Assembly: GCF_000499385.1 (NCBI RefSeq)
Contig: NW_013654490.1
Coordinates: forward strand, 1-10,000
Origin: Eimeria necatrix
Lineage: Eukaryota > Apicomplexa > Conoidasida > Eucoccidiorida > Eimeriidae
Direction of reading: 5' to 3'
Length of the DNA: 10,000 nucleotides
Shown: piece by piece, positions 1 to 7,574 of the stretch
Numbering within the stretch: position 1 is the stretch's first letter
Layout: the number at the start of each line of letters is the position of its first letter
Notes under the pieces: generated by a model
Databases searched by the model: none
Seen by the model: the letters and a program-made list of their open reading frames with translations, nothing else
What the model was told of the DNA's origin: nothing
Position numbers and translations under genes: made by a program

Positions 1-37
<37 letters not shown>

Positions 38-38
38 C
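1..38 (-). other. eIF4A: Start of an eIF4A intron, CTG-repeat filled
   Basis: On the coding strand, exon sequence CAA-AAG is followed by GT (38-37) and then by CTG repeats to the window edge. Read through, the frame would put a poly-Cys run straight after QIQK, where eIF4A proteins continue with the conserved helicase core. An intron beginning here is therefore the better reading. The acceptor lies outside the window. Confidence 0.7.
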
Positions 39-349
39 CTTTTGAATTTGCTGCGCGAGTTCCCTCGTAGGCGCCAAAATAAGAACTTGACACGCCGGCT
101 TGTCGTAGTCAATCTTCTGCAGCGCCGCTATCACAAAAGTCGCCGTTTTGCCCGTCCCGCTCTGCGCCTGGCCGATGGTGTCGTGGCCGTCAATAATTGG
201 CTTTATGCCCCGCATTTGAATGGCGGAGGGCTTTTCGAAGCCGTAGGAGTAAATGCCTCTTAGTAGTTTTTCGTTGAGGGGGAGGCTGTCGAAGGAGGCG
301 ACGACTTCGTCTTCGAAGTCCGCGGCGGCCTCCTGCTGCTGCTCCAGCA

Positions 350-381
<32 letters not shown>

Positions 382-398
382 GGGGGGGGGGTCTCCAT
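39..398 (-). CDS. eIF4A: Eukaryotic initiation factor 4A (DEAD-box RNA helicase), first coding exon, partial
   Basis: ATP-dependent RNA helicase of the cap-binding complex eIF4F, which unwinds mRNA 5' leaders during translation initiation in the cytoplasm. The exon encodes 120 residues. Seen in order: Met-Glu-Thr-Pro-Pro-Pro, a Gln run (residues 7-16), [14 protein letters not shown], the Q-motif GFEKPSAIQ (53-61), motif I/Walker A AQSGTGKT (78-85, catalytic Lys84) and motif Ia PTRELAQQ (110-117). These match canonical eIF4A rather than the exon-junction paralogue eIF4A-III; for example, motif I is preceded by GQ, and [11 protein letters not shown] is eIF4A-like. The family is about 400 residues, so the DEAD, SAT and C-terminal motifs lie off the left edge. 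The ATG at 398 is the first in-frame Met after an in-frame stop at 591-593, has A at -3 and G at +4, and sits at the usual distance from the Q-motif. The exon ends AAG|GT in phase 0. The polyQ near the start is an addition not found in most eIF4A proteins. Confidence 0.93.
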
Positions 399-706
399 TT
401 TGCTGCTGCGTGGGAACGTGGCGGATGCTCTGAGCTGCCGAGCCGCAGCGGCTGCAGCGGCCGCAAGCAGCAGCAACGCCGCGCAGCAGCAGCCGCGATG
501 GGCTGCTGCGGCCGCTGCTGCTGCCGCCGCTGCTGCTGCTGCGGGGCCTGCTGCTGCTGCTGCTGCTGCTGCGCCACCCGCAGCAACACACTACTTCCCA
601 ATAGCCCAACAGCCCTCTTTTCCTCTCCAACTCCTTTCTTTTTCCCCATCACCTCCTACGCAGAAACGCCAACTTTCCCGCGACCCCCGCGCAAGCGCGC
701 CCAAGC

Positions 707-745
<39 letters not shown>

Positions 746-936
746 AGCAGCCCCACCACCGCCACGCGCCCCGGGCCGCCGCAGCGGAAAACCTCCCGCT
801 GCTGCTGCTGCTGCTGCTGCTGCTAAAACCCCACACTTTGCAATTCGCACCCAACCAAAAGCCTCCAAACCCCACGCAGACACACCGCCACGCAGCGGCA
901 CGCACCGCCCCGCCGCCCCGTGCCCCACACCCGCAA

Positions 937-989
<53 letters not shown>

Positions 990-1151
990 GGGTGCGCGTT
1001 AAAGCGTTTGCGGCAGAAGCTTTTGCTTCCGCTGCTGAGGCCTTCCACTTAGCTGCGGCCCCCATATTTTAGCCGATACACACTGCTGCCAGGACCCCGC
1101 CGCACCTCCTGCTGCTGCTGCTGCTGCTGTGCTGCTGCTGCTGCTGCTGCA
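399..1151. other. Upstream region of eIF4A with CTG/CAG arrays; promoter and/or 5' leader
   Basis: No convincing gene. On the + strand, CTG-type arrays lie at about 548-572, 708-744, 798-824, 938-989, 1109-1129 and 1131-1150, separated by GC-rich, C-rich spacers. Seen from the eIF4A transcript all are CAG arrays. Reading frames here are long only because CAG/CTG repeats have no stop codon; their unique parts (Arg, Gly and Trp rich on the minus strand, Pro, His and Arg rich on the plus) do not resemble protein. One minus-strand ATG at 1065 opens an 80-codon frame (stop at 823) that could be an upstream ORF if the leader extends that far. No TATA box or transcription start can be assigned. Confidence 0.5.
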
Positions 1152-1446
1152 GCTGGCTGCGGCCTTTTTTAATGCTGCTGCAAATTCTTTTTAAATGTTT
1201 TAAACCCTAAGGGACACGCAGAGCCACGGAGACAGACAGGAAGAGACACACACCCTCTTCACCCCGTGTGCACAAGTGCTGCTGCTGCTGCTGCTGCAGC
1301 AGGTGCTGCAGCAGGTGCTGCGCAGACTTGGGCTGCTTTTGCTGCAGCAGCTGCAGCAAAATGCCACTTTTTTAATCTCCAAAAAATCTCCATAAAAATC
1401 AAAGTAGAAAAAAACCCCACAGGCTCCTGCTGCAGCCGGCCCTTCT

Positions 1447-1464
1447 CGGGTGTACGTACACCCG
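1447..1464. repeat. 18-bp perfect palindrome CGGGTGTACGTACACCCG
   Basis: Every base pairs about the centre 1455/1456. It contains the GTGTACGTACAC core that recurs six more times, exact or degenerate, between 1620 and 2375. A short self-complementary recurrent word in non-coding DNA suggests a dimeric protein-binding site, but none is known to me. Confidence 0.85.
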
Positions 1465-1533
1465 GACTGACTAGCCGCAGTGTGGGGTTTCTCCACGGCT
1501 GCGACTTTCCTCGCTTTTGCACTATCGCAGCAC

Positions 1534-1571
1534 TAGGGTTTAGGGTTTAGGGTTTAGGGTTTAGGGTTTAG
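1534..1571 (+). repeat. Telomere-like array, TTTAGGG orientation, about 5 units
   Basis: Uninterrupted TTTAGGG heptamers begin at TAGGG (1534) and end TTTAG (1571). It is the only array of the four with the G-rich strand on +. Heptamers of this type form coccidian telomeres and are also scattered inside Eimeria chromosomes. Ordinary sequence on both sides shows this is not a chromosome end. Confidence 0.95.
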
Positions 1572-1619
1572 TGGGGGGCCCGGGGAAAGCGCAGCCTGCC
1601 CCGCAAGGGGCGCTGTTGA

Positions 1620-1633
1620 GGTGTACAGACACC
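1620..1633. repeat. Degenerate copy of the GTGTACGTACAC palindrome
   Basis: Reads GGTGTACAGACACC: both outer arms are kept and two central bases are changed. It lies about 50 bp beyond the first telomere-like array. Confidence 0.7.
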
Positions 1634-1718
1634 TGAACGCGAGGCCCAACTGCGGAACTTTCATTTCTGGAAATCTTTAAATCCAAAAAAGATTTAAATT
1701 CAAATTTATGCATTTTGC

Positions 1719-1726
1719 TGCATGCA
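1719..1726. promoter_or_regulatory. TGCATGCA site (within 12-bp palindrome GCTGCATGCAGC)
   Basis: TGCATGCA is a well-known apicomplexan promoter word, bound in Plasmodium by an ApiAP2-family domain and enriched upstream of Toxoplasma genes. Here it is centred in a longer perfect palindrome (1717-1728). Function at this site is inferred from the word alone. Confidence 0.4.
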
Positions 1727-1847
1727 GCGAGCCCCTTGCTGCTCTAAGTTCGGCCTGGGCGGCTAAGATAGTGGAGAATAAGTGCAAATAAGAATCCCAA
1801 GTGTTTGCAAATGAAGAAATATTAATTTTAAATGCTTTTAGTCTTTT

Positions 1848-1855
1848 TGCATGCA
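1848..1855. promoter_or_regulatory. TGCATGCA site
   Basis: An exact copy of the ApiAP2-type word, followed by TG, in the AT-rich part of the intergenic region about 50 bp from the tandem palindromes at 1905. It lies about 1.45 kb upstream of the eIF4A start and 1.3 kb downstream of the large minus-strand frame. Confidence 0.4.
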
Positions 1856-1904
1856 TGTGTAAAGGGCCCCAAAAGCTGTTTTGCGAAAAAAAGCCGACAC
1901 CTGC

Positions 1905-1964
1905 GGTGTACGTACACCTCAACTTGCAGTGTACGTACACCTCAACTTGCAGTGTACGTACACC
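1905..1964. repeat. Tandem repeat, 23-bp period, three GTGTACGTACAC palindromes
   Basis: The unit GTGTACGTACACCTCAACTTGCA occurs twice in full and a third palindrome starts a further unit. The 12-bp cores start at 1906, 1929 and 1952, exactly 23 bp apart. The first copy extends to a 14-bp perfect palindrome, GGTGTACGTACACC (1905-1918). Spacer CTCAACTTGCA is identical in both intervals, which indicates recent duplication or strong constraint. Confidence 0.92.
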
Positions 1965-2023
1965 CCGCGCCAAGCCGCAGATCTTCCTGAAATTAATGAG
2001 ACAAACAAAACAACAATAAACCC

Positions 2024-2041
2024 GCATGCATGCATGCATGC
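2024..2041. repeat. (GCAT)n microsatellite containing overlapping TGCATGCA sites
   Basis: Eighteen bases of pure GCAT repeat, self-complementary throughout, giving several overlapping TGCATGCA words. It may be a high-density binding platform or simply a microsatellite. Confidence 0.7.
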
Positions 2042-2069
2042 AAATACTCCAAAAAGCTCAAAAATATGT

Positions 2070-2175
2070 ACAGAAATATATATGGAATAATAAAATATAC
2101 ATAGATATATGTGTGTGTGATATGTGTGTTGCAAAGTATATGCACAGCGTTCATATATATATTATATATCTACAA
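2070..2175. other. AT-rich, TA/TG-dinucleotide-rich stretch
   Basis: A run of ATATAT, TGTGTG and TATATATTATATA segments with no coding character. It is the most AT-rich part of the window and contrasts with the GC-rich CAG arrays on both sides. It may hold 3'-end or promoter signals, but no specific one can be named. Confidence 0.6.
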
Positions 2176-2302
2176 ACTTGGTGCATTTTCCGAAAATGAA
2201 TTAAAAGATCTTTTAAGTCTTCTTCAAAAAACAATTATCTTAAATTGCGCAAATGAAACAAAAAGACAAAAATGTTTGCTGCAGACACTGCCAGAAAAAC
2301 CC

Positions 2303-2318
2303 AGGTGTACATACACCT
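2303..2318. repeat. Degenerate 16-bp copy of the palindrome (AGGTGTACATACACCT)
   Basis: Both eight-base arms are complementary except for one central pair (GTAC|ATAC instead of GTAC|GTAC). Flanking symmetry extends one base further than in the tandem copies. Confidence 0.75.
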
Positions 2319-2352
2319 GAATGCGCAGCACTTGGCAACTTTTTCTTTCCGC

Positions 2353-2392
2353 GCATGCACGGGGTGTACGTACAGCTCCGCTCGTGCATGCA
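2353..2392. promoter_or_regulatory. Composite cluster: GCATGC, half palindrome GTGTACGTACAG, TGCATGCA
   Basis: GCATGC (2353-2358), GTGTACGTACAG (2364-2375, last base departs from the palindrome) and TGCATGCA (2385-2392) lie within 40 bp. The two word families that recur separately in this intergenic region occur side by side here. A regulatory role is inferred. Confidence 0.4.
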
Positions 2393-2543
2393 AGTGAATC
2401 TTTTAAAACATGTTTGACAGAACTTTTTTTTATTTTTCAGAAACAATTTTGAATAAAACTGCCAATTAAGGTCTTCATTTATTTATTTCCTAAAACATGT
2501 CAGCTGCTTCCATTGCAGCTAAGTTTGAAAGCAACCTTTAAAC

Positions 2544-2578
2544 AAACCCTAAACCCTAAACCCTAAACCCTAAACCCT
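2544..2578 (+). repeat. Telomere-like array, AAACCCT orientation, 5 units
   Basis: Five exact AAACCCT heptamers, the G-rich strand being minus, in inverted orientation to the array at 1534. It is separated by 73 bp of unique sequence from a second array in the same orientation. Confidence 0.95.
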
Positions 2579-2651
2579 TGTATGCGCGATGGGTCCAGAA
2601 TGACCCACACACTCGAGCTACTTGCAAAGAGTTTTCTACTCTGTACTCTAG

Positions 2652-2686
2652 ACCCTAAACCCTAAACCCTAAACCCTAAACCCTAA
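2652..2686 (+). repeat. Telomere-like array, AAACCCT orientation, about 4.7 units
   Basis: Starts with ACCCT, continues with four exact AAACCCT heptamers and ends with AA. With 2544-2578 it forms a closely spaced pair. Confidence 0.95.
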
Positions 2687-2768
2687 TTCCTGCATTCAGA
2701 GTCCCCAAAAACTTAGGAATGAAACTAAATCTTAGTCCATATCCATTTAAGTATTCAAACTCAAAAGG

Positions 2769-2806
<38 letters not shown>

Positions 2807-3091
2807 GCCTCGAGTGGAGGTGCTTCTACTGCAAATACATGCTCGTGCTGTTGCAACCGCAGCAGCAGCATCAGTTGCTGCTGCTGCTGCTGCTGCTCCT
2901 GCTGCTGTTGCTAATAGTCCCACTGCTGTTGCTGCTTATTGTTCCACTGCTGCTGCTGCTGCTGCTGCTGCAACTGCAAGGGCCCCTACAGCAGCAGCTG
3001 CAGCCTGCTGACTCTTGTCATGCAGCCGCCCTTATACTGCTGTAGCACCTGGAGGTGCCACTGCCGCTGCCGCTGCAGCAGCAGCAGCAGC

Positions 3092-3135
<44 letters not shown>

Positions 3136-3137
<2 letters not shown>

Positions 3138-3257
3138 ACAGAACCCCGCCTTTCTTGTAACTCATGAGCAAACCCCGGACTGTTTTGCCGCCGCTGCGGC
3201 TCCCCCCAGAACAGTGCTCAAGCAACTCGCTTGAAAACCACTCCTGGGAAGCAGCAG

Positions 3258-3296
<39 letters not shown>

Positions 3297-3326
3297 GGTC
3301 AATGTAGGTGCTGCGCCGCTGCACCA

Positions 3327-3358
<32 letters not shown>

Positions 3359-3646
3359 CTCTTGCGGGGTGTCGAAGTCTCCAGCTGCTGCTCAGGGTTC
3401 AGCAGCACGCGCCTACGGGGCTCCCCCCCAAGGCCAGCGTCCGGCTGCTGCAGCAGTTGCTGCTGCAGCAGTTGCTGCTGCAGCAGCTGCTGCTGCAGCA
3501 GCTGCTGCTCCACTTGCTGCTTCTTCGTCACTGCTGCCGTCATCGTGGCTACTGTCGCTGCTCCCGTGTCTGCTGCTGCTGCGTGTCCTGCTGCAGCACA
3601 ACAGCCTGCCGCTGCAACACCCGAGGCGCTTCCATCTTTCCTTGCA

Positions 3647-3700
<54 letters not shown>

Positions 3701-3969
3701 CCACTTCGAGACGCTGGTGAGAGAGACGCTGCAGGAGGAGAGACAGCGCCTCGTGAATGCAAACCTGACCAGTCTTGCTGCTGCTGGCCTTGCTGCTGCT
3801 GCTGGCCTTGCTGCTGCTGCTGCCCTTGCTCCTGCTGCTGCAGCTGTTTTTGCTGCTGCTGGTCATCTGGAGTGTCAGAGTCACTCAAGGTAATAACTAC
3901 AAGGGAAGCAGCAGCAGCATCATCAGCATCGGCAGCAGCAATTGTCTCTGGTCTTTTTGACTGCGGCGA

Positions 3970-4003
<34 letters not shown>

Positions 4004-4352
4004 CTGCTGCGGGCTTGCTGCCGCTTCAGACCGCTTTTGCTCGGCCTGCTTTGGCTGCAGTCACACTCTTCTGCTGCTGCAGGTGTTGCTGCTGCAGTTG
4101 CTGCTGCTGCCGCTGCTGCTGCTGCCGCTGGAGAACCCAATTGGTGCTGAATTTGCGATCTAGAGACGGAGGCAAAGAGCTGCTGTTCCCGCTGCTGCTG
4201 CTGCATCTGCTGCTGCTGCTTCTGCTGCTGTAGCTTTTGCTGCTGCTGCAGCGGTTGCTGCCGCGGTTGCTGAAGTGTCTCCTGCTGAGGCGTTTGATGC
4301 GGTCTAGGGCTTCGCTCCTCAGTATGCTGCAATCGTTGCAGCAGCAGCAGCA

Positions 4353-4384
<32 letters not shown>

Positions 4385-4483
4385 AGAGACCGTGGCTTTC
4401 CCATGAAGTGCTGCCGCAGCTGCAGCTGCTGCTCTCGGAGCTCTTCCAGCAGTGGTTTAGGGGCTTCTGTTGCATTGCTGCCC

Positions 4484-4523
<40 letters not shown>

Positions 4524-4555
4524 TGGAGCCCGCAGGCGCTGCTATGGTAACAGGA

Positions 4556-4588
<33 letters not shown>

Positions 4589-4878
4589 TGCGGGGAATTA
4601 CCAGCAGTATCAATGTCGCTCTCTGTGTCTATGTAAACTACAAGCTCGTCATCGGACTCCGCAGCAGCAGCAGCAGCTGCTGCTGCTGCTGTTGCAGCTG
4701 CTGCAGCGCGCGGCGATTGCTGTTCCTTCCTCCTAGCATAAGAACCACCAGATGCAGCAGCAGCACGGTGTGCTGCAGGCATCTGAGAAGCAGCAGCAGC
4801 AGCCGCAGCATCAGGAAGTTCTGCTGCTTTCCTAAAAGCAGCAGCAGCACGCCTGCCACTGTTGCTGCCACCGGCGCT

Positions 4879-4914
<36 letters not shown>

Positions 4915-4984
4915 AGACAGAGCGGGAACGGCGGCTGATTCGGCAACAGGGGGAAACAGCTGCAGCGGCTGCTGGCTGCCATGG

Positions 4985-5024
<40 letters not shown>

Positions 5025-5107
5025 TGAGATGTTCGTGTCGCTGCTGCAACGGCCGCTGTTGTGAATGCGCTGCTGCTGATTTCAGAGCGAATCCAGATGG
5101 AGAGCAT

Positions 5108-5150
<43 letters not shown>

Positions 5151-5250
5151 AAGTAGGCGAAGCTGCTTCCGAAATTGCTGTGTTGCTGCTGTTCGGCCGC
5201 TGCACGTTTTCTATCTGCCGTTCCACGGAAACCCGAGCAGCAGCTGGAGT

Positions 5251-5286
<36 letters not shown>

Positions 5287-5666
5287 GGGTGCGCCTGTTC
5301 GCGTTGCTGCTGCTGCTGCATGAGCAGCAAGTGCACTGGATGCATCAAGTTGCTTCTGTTGTTGCTGCTGCTGCTGACCCAGCTGGTGCAGCTGCTGCTG
5401 CCCCTCGTTCTGCTGCTGCTGCTGCACTTGCTGCCGCTTTTGCACTTGCTGCTGCTGCCGCGGTTGCTGCTGCCGCTGCTGCAGCTGCTGCAGCTGACTC
5501 CCTGGGCAGCAGCTAGCAACAAAGAACTGCTCCAAAAGACACAAATGACAAGTCTGCATGTCAACTACGAGCTGCCGTTTGCTTTTGACGAAGAAGCGGC
5601 AGCTGCTGCTGCAGCAGCAGCAGCTTTGCAGCCGCATCTTCCAGGGCTGCAGGAAAGCAGCAGCGC

Positions 5667-5698
<32 letters not shown>

Positions 5699-5798
5699 TC
5701 TGCAGGGGAGCCCCAAGGGAATCGGAAGAGCAACTGCTGCTGCTGCTGCTGCTGCTGCCGTTTCTGCTGAGCAAGCGCCTCCGGGCTCCTCCACAGTG

Positions 5799-5836
<38 letters not shown>

Positions 5837-5959
5837 AGCTCCTGCTCCTGCTGCTCCCTAATGCGACGCAGCAGCGGCAGCACAGCCACAGCACTGCCCA
5901 AAGAGCGCCATCTCGTCCAGGCGTTGGTCTGCTGCTGCTGCTGCGGCTGCTGCTGCTGT

Positions 5960-5995
<36 letters not shown>

Positions 5996-6146
5996 AGGCA
6001 GTCAGCCAGCTCCCGCAGCATTGCTCGGGAGATACAAACCCGAGACCTTCCCCCCACAAAGCCGCCAAATGTTATTCCGCTGTGCAGCAAAAAGCGACAT
6101 GGCGTGTCTTCTACAGATTTCTGCTGCCTGCGCGGCAGCAGCAGCA

Positions 6147-6184
<38 letters not shown>

Positions 6185-6415
6185 TGCAGCGCCGCCGGGG
6201 CCTGATCCTGCTGGTTCTTGTGCAGCGCTTTCCAGTGAGAAGCTAGCTTCTCGGCGGCTGCTGCTGCTGCTGCTGTGTGCGGCTGCAGCTGCTGCCGCCA
6301 CAGCAAGCTGGAAGTGCTGCTGCTGCTGCTGCTGCTGCTGAGAGCATCGACAAGAAGACTTGCTGCTGCCTCCGGCACCCGCCAGCCCAACACCCACTCT
6401 CCTGCTGCAGGGTCC

Positions 6416-6446
<31 letters not shown>

Positions 6447-6615
6447 GGTGGCCGCCGCCTTTAGAAGCAGCAGCAGCAGCAGCAGCAGCAGCTTGGGCCT
6501 CCGGCAGCACATGCAGCAGCACTGGCTGAGGCAGCCCTGCCCGACGGCCTTGGCAGCCGCACAGCTGCTGCAGAGAATGCAGCAACGGGCCCCGAAACTC
6601 GCTTCCTGCTGCTCT

Positions 6616-6658
<43 letters not shown>

Positions 6659-7132
6659 TTTTCCGTTGTTATTTTTCCCGAACTTGTTCCCGCTGCAGCA
6701 CTGCTTGCTGCTGCTGCCTCAGAGCTGCATGCCCCCCCATGCAGCAGCGCCGCAACGCTTCGCATCACTAAAGGCAATGAAATGCTGCTGCTGCTGTCGC
6801 TGCTGCTGCTGCTGCTGCCGTCGGTGCTGCTGCTGCACGTGGGACTACTGCCTGCTGCTGGAGTGCTGCTGCTTGTATCCTCTGGCTTGGCTGATGAGCC
6901 TTGCTGCGTTAACCTCCAGCTTCTGCTGCTGCTGCAGCTGCCGCTGCTGTTGCTGGCGCTGCTGCTGCTGCTGCTGCTGCTGCTGGGCCACGGCAGGCAC
7001 TGGACAGCAGCAGCAGCAGCTGCTGCTGGCGGCTGCTGCAGCGCCGCGAGAACACCAGAGCATTCTGCTGCTGCCAAGGCGAACGCGCTGGCTTCCTTTG
7101 CGCGGAGTGCCCCGGAGCAGCTGCAGCAGCAA

Positions 7133-7175
<43 letters not shown>

Positions 7176-7525
7176 CTCTGGTGTCGCCACTGCTGCTGCA
7201 CGCAGACTTGCTGTCGCAGCAGCAGCAGTAAACGGCAGTCAGCACCAGCAGCTTTTGCTGCTTGCTGGTCCACCGCAGCAACGAGCTGAAGCCTCCTTCG
7301 TCCCGCTGCTGCTGCACTTCCTGCTGCTGCTGCTGTGCGCTGCAGCGTGTTTCGTCCGGAGCAGCAGCAGCAGCAACAGCTGCTGCTGCTGCTGCTGCTG
7401 CTGAGTCCTCGCGGCTCCGCTGCCGCACAGCGCATGCATCCAGCAGCGCTGCGCTCTCGCGGAGGCTCCAAGCAGCAGCAAATGTAGCAGCAAAGGAATC
7501 CCGCAGCTGCTGCAGCCGTCCTTCC
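3136..7525 (-). CDS. Very large Gln/Ala/Ser-run protein with two candidate SUMO-interacting motifs; function unknown
   Basis: An uninterrupted minus-strand frame of about 1460 codons. Most is homopolymeric Gln (CAG), Ala (GCA or GCT) and Ser (AGC), as in other Eimeria proteins with homopolymeric amino-acid repeats. Unique islands include GRLQQLRDSFAATFAAAWSL at the start, LLHSGITFGGFVGGRSRVCI, WTRWRSLGSAVAVLPLLRRI, and QTCHLCLLEQFF with one CxxC pair. Two acidic islands, DELVVYIDTESDID (about 4647-4609) and LVVITLSDSDTPDD (about 3903-3862), match the SUMO-interacting pattern of a hydrophobic core followed by acidic and Ser residues. The frame ends TAG at 3138-3136. There is no in-frame ATG upstream of 6765, and the frame opens at a good splice acceptor (AG at 7527-7526), so this is probably a non-first exon. 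A Leu/Cys-rich stretch (about 5560-5700) may hide an intron. No family is recognised. Confidence 0.7.
3445..3504 (-). repeat. 15-bp tandem repeat x4 encoding (LLQQQ)n
   Basis: Four consecutive 15-bp units, CTGCTGCAGCAGYTG on +, alternate CTG and CAG blocks so that each unit contains the palindrome CTGCTGCAGCAG. In the minus-strand frame they give LLQQQLLQQQLLQQQLLQQQ. This pentapeptide pattern is distinct from the pure Gln runs nearby. Confidence 0.85.
3774..3826 (-). repeat. 15-18-bp degenerate repeat encoding QQQQQG units
   Basis: Successive CTTGCTGCTGCTGCTGGC-type units on + encode QGQQQQQGQQQQQGQQQQ in the minus-strand frame. Gly codons interrupt the Gln run at a regular interval, so the unit duplicated as a block rather than by simple triplet slippage. 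Confidence 0.75.
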
Positions 7526-7542
7526 CTGCAGCAGACACAGAT

Positions 7543-7574
<32 letters not shown>

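Larger units (their letters stand above)
1152..3135. other. Intergenic region, no gene recognised
   Basis: Non-coding block between the large minus-strand frame ending at 3136 and the eIF4A upstream region, apart from the repeats and sites listed separately. Beyond those, it contains an isolated TTTTAAACCCTAAG at 1200-1213, short CTG/CAG tracts near 1280-1320, a (CAG)n tract at 2771-2802 facing (CTG)n tracts at 2878-2896 and 2947-2971 (able to pair as an inverted repeat), and a long (CTG)n tract ending at 3137. Small open frames occur on both strands but have no composition or motif suggesting a protein. The minus-strand gene's 3' untranslated region should start at 3135 and run leftwards. 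Confidence 0.6.

Noticed and set aside
253..1052. Plus-strand frames opposite eIF4A and its upstream region
   Set aside because: They overlap a conserved eIF4A exon on the other strand and consist of repeat-derived runs with proline- and histidine-rich spacers.
823..1065. 80-codon minus-strand frame with an ATG and long Ser run upstream of eIF4A
   Set aside because: No recognisable content, no link in frame to eIF4A; at most an upstream ORF.
1905..1964. CRISPR array
   Set aside because: Only three 12-bp palindromes with identical spacers, in a eukaryotic context.
1677..2320. Small open frames across the AT-rich intergenic block on both strands
   Set aside because: They read through palindromes and microsatellites, encode repeated copies of the 23-bp unit in different frames, and show no domain.
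2719..3045. Plus-strand frame starting MKLNLSPYPFKYSNSKGE, with a Gln run and Leu runs
   Set aside because: It has a real ATG and a short believable N-terminus, but quickly becomes CTG-encoded poly-Leu with no recognisable domain or neighbouring exon.
3231..4233. Several overlapping plus-strand frames of poly-Cys, poly-Leu or poly-Ala
   Set aside because: Shadows of the minus-strand (CAG)n coding; mutually overlapping and mainly one-residue runs.
5320..6246. 308-codon plus-strand open frame rich in Leu and Gln
   Set aside because: It is antisense to the large frame and is open only because CTG repeats lack stops. Its unique parts have no protein-like islands, whereas the minus strand has SIM-like and other structured ones.
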